The notes under the pieces: generated by a model
Told to the model about the DNA's origin: nothing
The model's input: only the letters and a program-made list of their open reading frames with translations
The model's database searches: none
Assembly (NCBI GenBank): GCA_023384415.1
Contig: JAHDWJ010000009.1
Location: 1-64,000, forward strand
Source: Anaerolineae bacterium
Lineage (GTDB): Bacteria > Chloroflexota > Anaerolineae > Promineifilales > Promineifilaceae
DNA length: 64,000 nucleotides
Reading direction: 5' to 3'
Position numbers and translations under genes: made by a program
Shown here: one piece after another, positions 60,629 to 64,000 of the stretch
Layout of the letters: each line of letters begins with the position of its first letter
Position numbering within the stretch: position 1 is the first letter of the stretch

Positions 60629-61357
60629 ATGTTGAGTGAAATAGCTAAAAATTTAACAGAATGGAGAGCCATACGTAACTGGCTGCCGGTGATGGCTGAT
60701 TTGGCGGGTATGGGGTTAGCTGTAGGGCTGCTGCCCCGGCTGGCGGAGTTGTTGACGGCACGGAATACGTGGACAGGAGGGATGATCGCGGCCGCGTTTA
60801 TCCTTTTTGCTTTAGGCGTCCATACCCTCAAAAAGCTCCAGTCGCCTGGAGATGGGTATGCCTGGGCCATCTTACGCCCCTGGTTGAGTGAAGAGCGGCG
60901 GCGGGTCCTGGCCTTCTTTTTTAGCTTGTGCCTGGCCTGGGTGATGGTGGAACAATCTGGTTTCTTTCGTACCATCACCCAGGTAGAGTTGGGGGATAGC
61001 GGTCTGAGTTATTATTTGCTCTTGGGGCCGCTGTGGTGGGTGCTGCTGGCCTTTCTCTACATGTTTGTCTTCAGCTTTCCCACCGAGCCGACGCTGGAGC
61101 TGCCCCGTCATGCTCTGCGGTTGTGGCTGGCCTTGCTGGCGAGCAATGGGTTGATGGTGGTGATGATGGGGTATGTCGCGGCCGCGCCCTACCTCAATGA
61201 CATCTCGTCGCGGCCGCAATCCCTGCTGCTCATCCCCATTTTCCTGCTCCTCTTCGCCCCCCCCCGGCTGCTCTACCTCTACCACAGCCAGGCCCACCCT
61301 ATCGTTCTGCTCCCCTTTATTATGTTGGTTGGACTATTGAGTGTGTTAGTGATTTAA
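60629..61357 (+). CDS. Unknown multi-span membrane protein
   Basis: A 242-residue, highly hydrophobic protein with about seven predicted spans (for example LPVMADLAGMGLAVGLLPRL, ALGVHTL, AFFFSLCLAWVMVEQ, LLLGPLWWVLLAFLYMFVFS). No family recognised. It follows the MttB-like gene by 15 bp on the same strand, so it may be cotranscribed with it; a role in uptake of its substrate would be speculation. Confidence 0.7.
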   Translation: MLSEIAKNLTEWRAIRNWLPVMADLAGMGLAVGLLPRLAELLTARNTWTGGMIAAAFILFALGVHTLKKLQSPGDGYAWAILRPWLSEERRRVLAFFFSLCLAWVMVEQSGFFRTITQVELGDSGLSYYLLLGPLWWVLLAFLYMFVFSFPTEPTLELPRHALRLWLALLASNGLMVVMMGYVAAAPYLNDISSRPQSLLLIPIFLLLFAPPRLLYLYHSQAHPIVLLPFIMLVGLLSVLVI

Positions 61358-61406
61358 GAGAGGGAGAGGTAATGGTCAATAAAGAAAAAAGATTATTCTC
61401 TGATAA

Positions 61407-62768
61407 TTAAGCAGCAGGCCATCGAACTCCTGGGCGGAGATTTTGGCATTCCTTTGTCAACTCAATTAAACGGTTACGACGTTCTATATGGGTTATAAGC
61501 TCTCGCGCTTTATGTACCTTGCCTGCGGCCGCCAAATCCTCATACTCAACACCCATCCTAAAGCATAGGTCTTTTAATTCTGCTTCATTGAAGTGATAGG
61601 ATATAAGGACAAGTAGTTGAATCTGAATATCTTGCTGTGTTTGCTCAGTATTGGCTATAGGTGGTGCTATTAATTGATTTAGACTATCGTCACTACTACT
61701 GAATTGCTCAGTTCTATCTTCAATCGCGTCAATAATTACATCTCCATATAAGACCATCTGATATATGCGGTTGCGCATAATACAATAGCCATCCTCATTT
61801 GCTTTGATAACACCTAGCAGCTCTAATTGAGTCTGGACGGGATTTTCGCGATTAAATTTAAACCTGTTCCCGCTTACTATGCCATTCACATAGGTGGCTA
61901 GTTTGCTATTCCCCTCTAGTTGCCCGCGCAATTTGGAAAAATGACTAATATTGTTAATGACTAGCTGTTTTGCCAATTCGTCAACATCTCTAAATGTTGC
62001 CCCAGAATCAAGCAGTGTACAAAATAACTGTGTCAGGTATGGTTGACCATCTGTCCAGTAATGAATGCGTTGAGCTAAACTTTGCGATTGGTTCATACCC
62101 CAGTCGCCTTTGCTTACTAGTTGATATACTTGTTCTTCCGTGAAGTCTTGAAGATAAATGTGTGAAGCAATATTGAAGGGAGAGATTATCGGGTCGCTTA
62201 TTAAGGTGCGAGGATTGTATGTACCTGCGAAGATAAAAGTAATACGTTTGAATTCTTGTTGAAACGGCCGTTCGTTGTGAATGGCACGCAATTCTGCAAA
62301 GAAACTATCTTTCCAATCAAAAGATGATGTCGTCAATCTATCAATAATATCAATTCTATCAATCACAATAACTATATTTTTGTTGCATTTTTTTGCCACT
62401 AGGCTCATATCTGCCAGGAACGACCCCCAACCAACACTATTGTTAGGTACTCTCGTTGATAATTCTAAACTCCCATTTTCTAGTAATTGACGAAGTTGTC
62501 GTAATATACGAGTCCCCATAGTTTGATACCATATTTTTTGATCATTATAACTTAGATCATCAAAGGATACATAAAGAAATACATAATTATATAAAGAAGG
62601 ATGTCTGCTTAAATGGCTAATTAAACTGGTTATACCCTGCTGTCTCGGGGCAATAATTGCCAGGTAAGTCATTTCATGCAAACATCTAATGACTTGAATG
62701 ATAATTGGAGGCTCTATATAGATATTGGCATGTTGATGTTCTAATGGGCCATCTGTTTTAAATTTCAT
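61407..62768 (-). CDS. AAA-like protein with degenerate P-loop and C-terminal EAD7-like domain
   Basis: A 453-residue protein. An AAA-like (PF14516-type) NTPase region fills residues ~1-300: the P-loop position reads IIAPRQQGITSLISHLS, with Ile in place of the catalytic Lys, and Walker B is IVIVIDRIDII. The last ~65 residues (FNEAELKDLCFRMGVEYEDL, then AGKVHKARELITHIERRNRL) match effector-associated domain 7, an adaptor in bacterial conflict systems. GGAGGGG precedes ATG 62768. It overlaps the upstream AAA gene by 11 bp. AT-rich relative to the window. Confidence 0.75.
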   Translation of the reverse strand: MKFKTDGPLEHQHANIYIEPPIIIQVIRCLHEMTYLAIIAPRQQGITSLISHLSRHPSLYNYVFLYVSFDDLSYNDQKIWYQTMGTRILRQLRQLLENGSLELSTRVPNNSVGWGSFLADMSLVAKKCNKNIVIVIDRIDIIDRLTTSSFDWKDSFFAELRAIHNERPFQQEFKRITFIFAGTYNPRTLISDPIISPFNIASHIYLQDFTEEQVYQLVSKGDWGMNQSQSLAQRIHYWTDGQPYLTQLFCTLLDSGATFRDVDELAKQLVINNISHFSKLRGQLEGNSKLATYVNGIVSGNRFKFNRENPVQTQLELLGVIKANEDGYCIMRNRIYQMVLYGDVIIDAIEDRTEQFSSSDDSLNQLIAPPIANTEQTQQDIQIQLLVLISYHFNEAELKDLCFRMGVEYEDLAAAGKVHKARELITHIERRNRLIELTKECQNLRPGVRWPAA

Positions 62769-64000
62769 TTGTTTGCCCCTCCGAATATTGTTCAATAAAT
62801 ACTGCCAACATATCTGTAAGTGTCATTGTTCCAGCAACAACACGAGGAAAGGCCGATACAGCAAATTCGTAACCATCCGGTGTTTGCTTGAGAATAGATC
62901 GTAAATCAACCAAACTTTGCAACGCTTTGTCTACTTCACCTATTTTGGGTTTTCGTTCGCAGCGTTGATGTAACGCTTTATGAATTTCACCCAATGTTCG
63001 GAGTCTTTGGTCCTCAGCCATAAGCAACGAGATAATTTTTTCCAATACCTCGGCTGAATCCCAATAAGTAGTTAAAAAATCCTCTCGCTGGAACCCCGGA
63101 TCTTCGATAACGACCTTAACGTCTTTTAGCATGATCTTTCGGCGATGTTCATCATTAAGGCGTTCAATTAGACGGCGGCAAATTCGTTGCACGATATTGG
63201 GATGGCCTGAAGTAACATCATAGATGTGTTTTATAATGCCACTTTCATCAACTAATTCAATCTCCATTTGTCTCATTGGTTTTGTTACCAATTCTTCTAC
63301 AGAACGATAATCTAGTGGGCCAAGTAATATTTCATTTGTTAAATTAAATAAAGGGCTTTTGGCATTGCGAAGGGCCTCCCGCAAGGTAAGTTCGCCACCC
63401 AGTACGACTTGTACGTAACCAGAATTAATGTAACCACGCATGGTATTGAATAACGCCCAATTGTTATTTTGATCAATAGGAACCAATTTATCAGCTTCAT
63501 CTAACAACAAGACAGTTGGATGGTCATCTTTTAAAGATTTCAAAATAACGGGCAATTCTAGGTACATGTCTTTGGAGGCGCAATCATAATAATCTATCTG
63601 AAAATCCGTATTAGATAAACGAACATATTGTAATTGACGCAGAATTGATGTTTTGCCTACACGTCGGCCAGCAATAACAGCAAAACTAGCTGAAGCAATG
63701 CCATCGCTTATTTTTCTAAGCTCTCTCTCTCGACCAAAAAAGACACGTTGATTGACAGGGCCAACTATTTGGTAGGGTGAGACCTTAATAAGGCTAATTT
63801 GACTTAGTACTGCTCGCTGGAGCTCAATATCTGGGCGAGGAGCAGCGGCTATTTTTTGGATATTAACGATGTCTAGCGTAACAGCATCAATAGCAAAAGG
63901 TTGTTTTAGTTTGTTTTGCAACAAATTATCTGCGCGTTCAACTATTTGCTCTTCTCCCCACATTGGCAAAGCAACATACTTGAGATCGTTATAAGACTTA
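62758..64000 (-). CDS. AAA ATPase, partial at the window edge
   Basis: At least 414 residues; the frame is open to the window edge, so the N-terminus is missing. An ATPase_2/STAND-like domain starts near VFFGRERELRKISDGIASAS, with an intact P-loop VIAGRRVGKTSILRQLQ and Walker B TVLLLDEADKLV. SGHPNIVQRICRRLIE is typical of this ATPase group; a winged-helix region follows. It is coupled to the degenerate AAA/EAD7 gene, giving a pair of one intact and one inactive ATPase. No GCGGCCGC octamer is found in it. Confidence 0.82.
   Translation of the reverse strand, partial: KSYNDLKYVALPMWGEEQIVERADNLLQNKLKQPFAIDAVTLDIVNIQKIAAAPRPDIELQRAVLSQISLIKVSPYQIVGPVNQRVFFGRERELRKISDGIASASFAVIAGRRVGKTSILRQLQYVRLSNTDFQIDYYDCASKDMYLELPVILKSLKDDHPTVLLLDEADKLVPIDQNNNWALFNTMRGYINSGYVQVVLGGELTLREALRNAKSPLFNLTNEILLGPLDYRSVEELVTKPMRQMEIELVDESGIIKHIYDVTSGHPNIVQRICRRLIERLNDEHRRKIMLKDVKVVIEDPGFQREDFLTTYWDSAEVLEKIISLLMAEDQRLRTLGEIHKALHQRCERKPKIGEVDKALQSLVDLRSILKQTPDGYEFAVSAFPRVVAGTMTLTDMLAVFIEQYSEGQTNEI

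Noticed and set aside
8653..61533. GCGGCCGC copies as leftover NotI cloning sites
   Set aside because: There are far too many, they lie inside conserved codons and occur in every region, so they are native sequence.
1..64000. tRNA, rRNA and riboswitches
   Set aside because: I looked at spacers on both strands and saw no cloverleaf with a T-loop GTTCGA/GTTCAA core in context, no rRNA and no riboswitch core I could defend. A covariance-model search could still find something.

Overview
The window looks like chromosome of a Chloroflexota bacterium, probably Anaerolineae-like. This rests on gene content and style, not on a marker gene: secreted proteins with Pro-Thr-Ala-Thr linkers and a C-terminal membrane segment, GAF-rich sensor kinases, non-pyrrolysine MttB-type proteins, DUF2270, carbohydrate ABC transporters, and STAND/NACHT proteins. 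No rRNA or tRNA gene is visible. The most pervasive signature is the octamer GCGGCCGC. By eye it occurs about 127 times, where about two are expected, and nearly always inside genes, much as HIP1 does in cyanobacteria. Intergenic spacers often consist of degenerate 7-8 bp tandem repeats, and several dispersed inverted-repeat elements are present.

Layout. 1-640: repeats, then a clear promoter and a 24-bp palindromic operator. 653-8828: carbohydrate uptake and use locus (LacI regulator, binding lipoprotein, two permeases, HAD phosphatase, FGGY kinase). 8837-9385: hicBA with a frameshifted toxin. 9458-17344: SanA/YdcF-like protein, GH42 beta-galactosidase, HD hydrolase, response regulator, TPR protein, secreted beta-propeller protein, STAS protein. 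17503-25538: orphan molybdenum hydroxylase large subunit, two histidine phosphatases, GAF histidine kinase, DUF2270 protein, a 25-residue membrane peptide. 25863-34626: large secreted subtilase, haloperoxidase-like lipoprotein, sigma factor with a coupled unknown gene, DUF58 protein. 34783-41617: M28 peptidase, GNAT enzymes, CopG-like regulator, a broken comB, DUF5995 protein, RluA. 41719-45842: anchored secreted protein, cupredoxin and SLC13 transporter, with an inverted repeat around the last two. 45979-49326: trypsin-NACHT-FGE protein. 49771-61357: glycosyltransferase, sulfotransferase, MNT/HEPN pair, creatininase, several hydrolases, MttB-like protein. 61407-64000: two AT-richer AAA genes, one with an EAD7-like tail, running off the window.

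Most notable is the 1115-residue protein at 45979-49326. It joins a trypsin-like protease, a NACHT NTPase and a formylglycine-generating-enzyme (C-type-lectin fold) domain. Its last 35 residues look like the variable region of a diversity-generating retroelement: the putative variable codons all end in C or T, as AAY-derived codons would, and GC-rich hairpins follow the stop. No reverse transcriptase or template repeat lies in the window, so this is inferred. The AAA/EAD7 pair at the right edge belongs to the same broad class of NTP-dependent conflict systems, so the right third of the window may be defence-rich.
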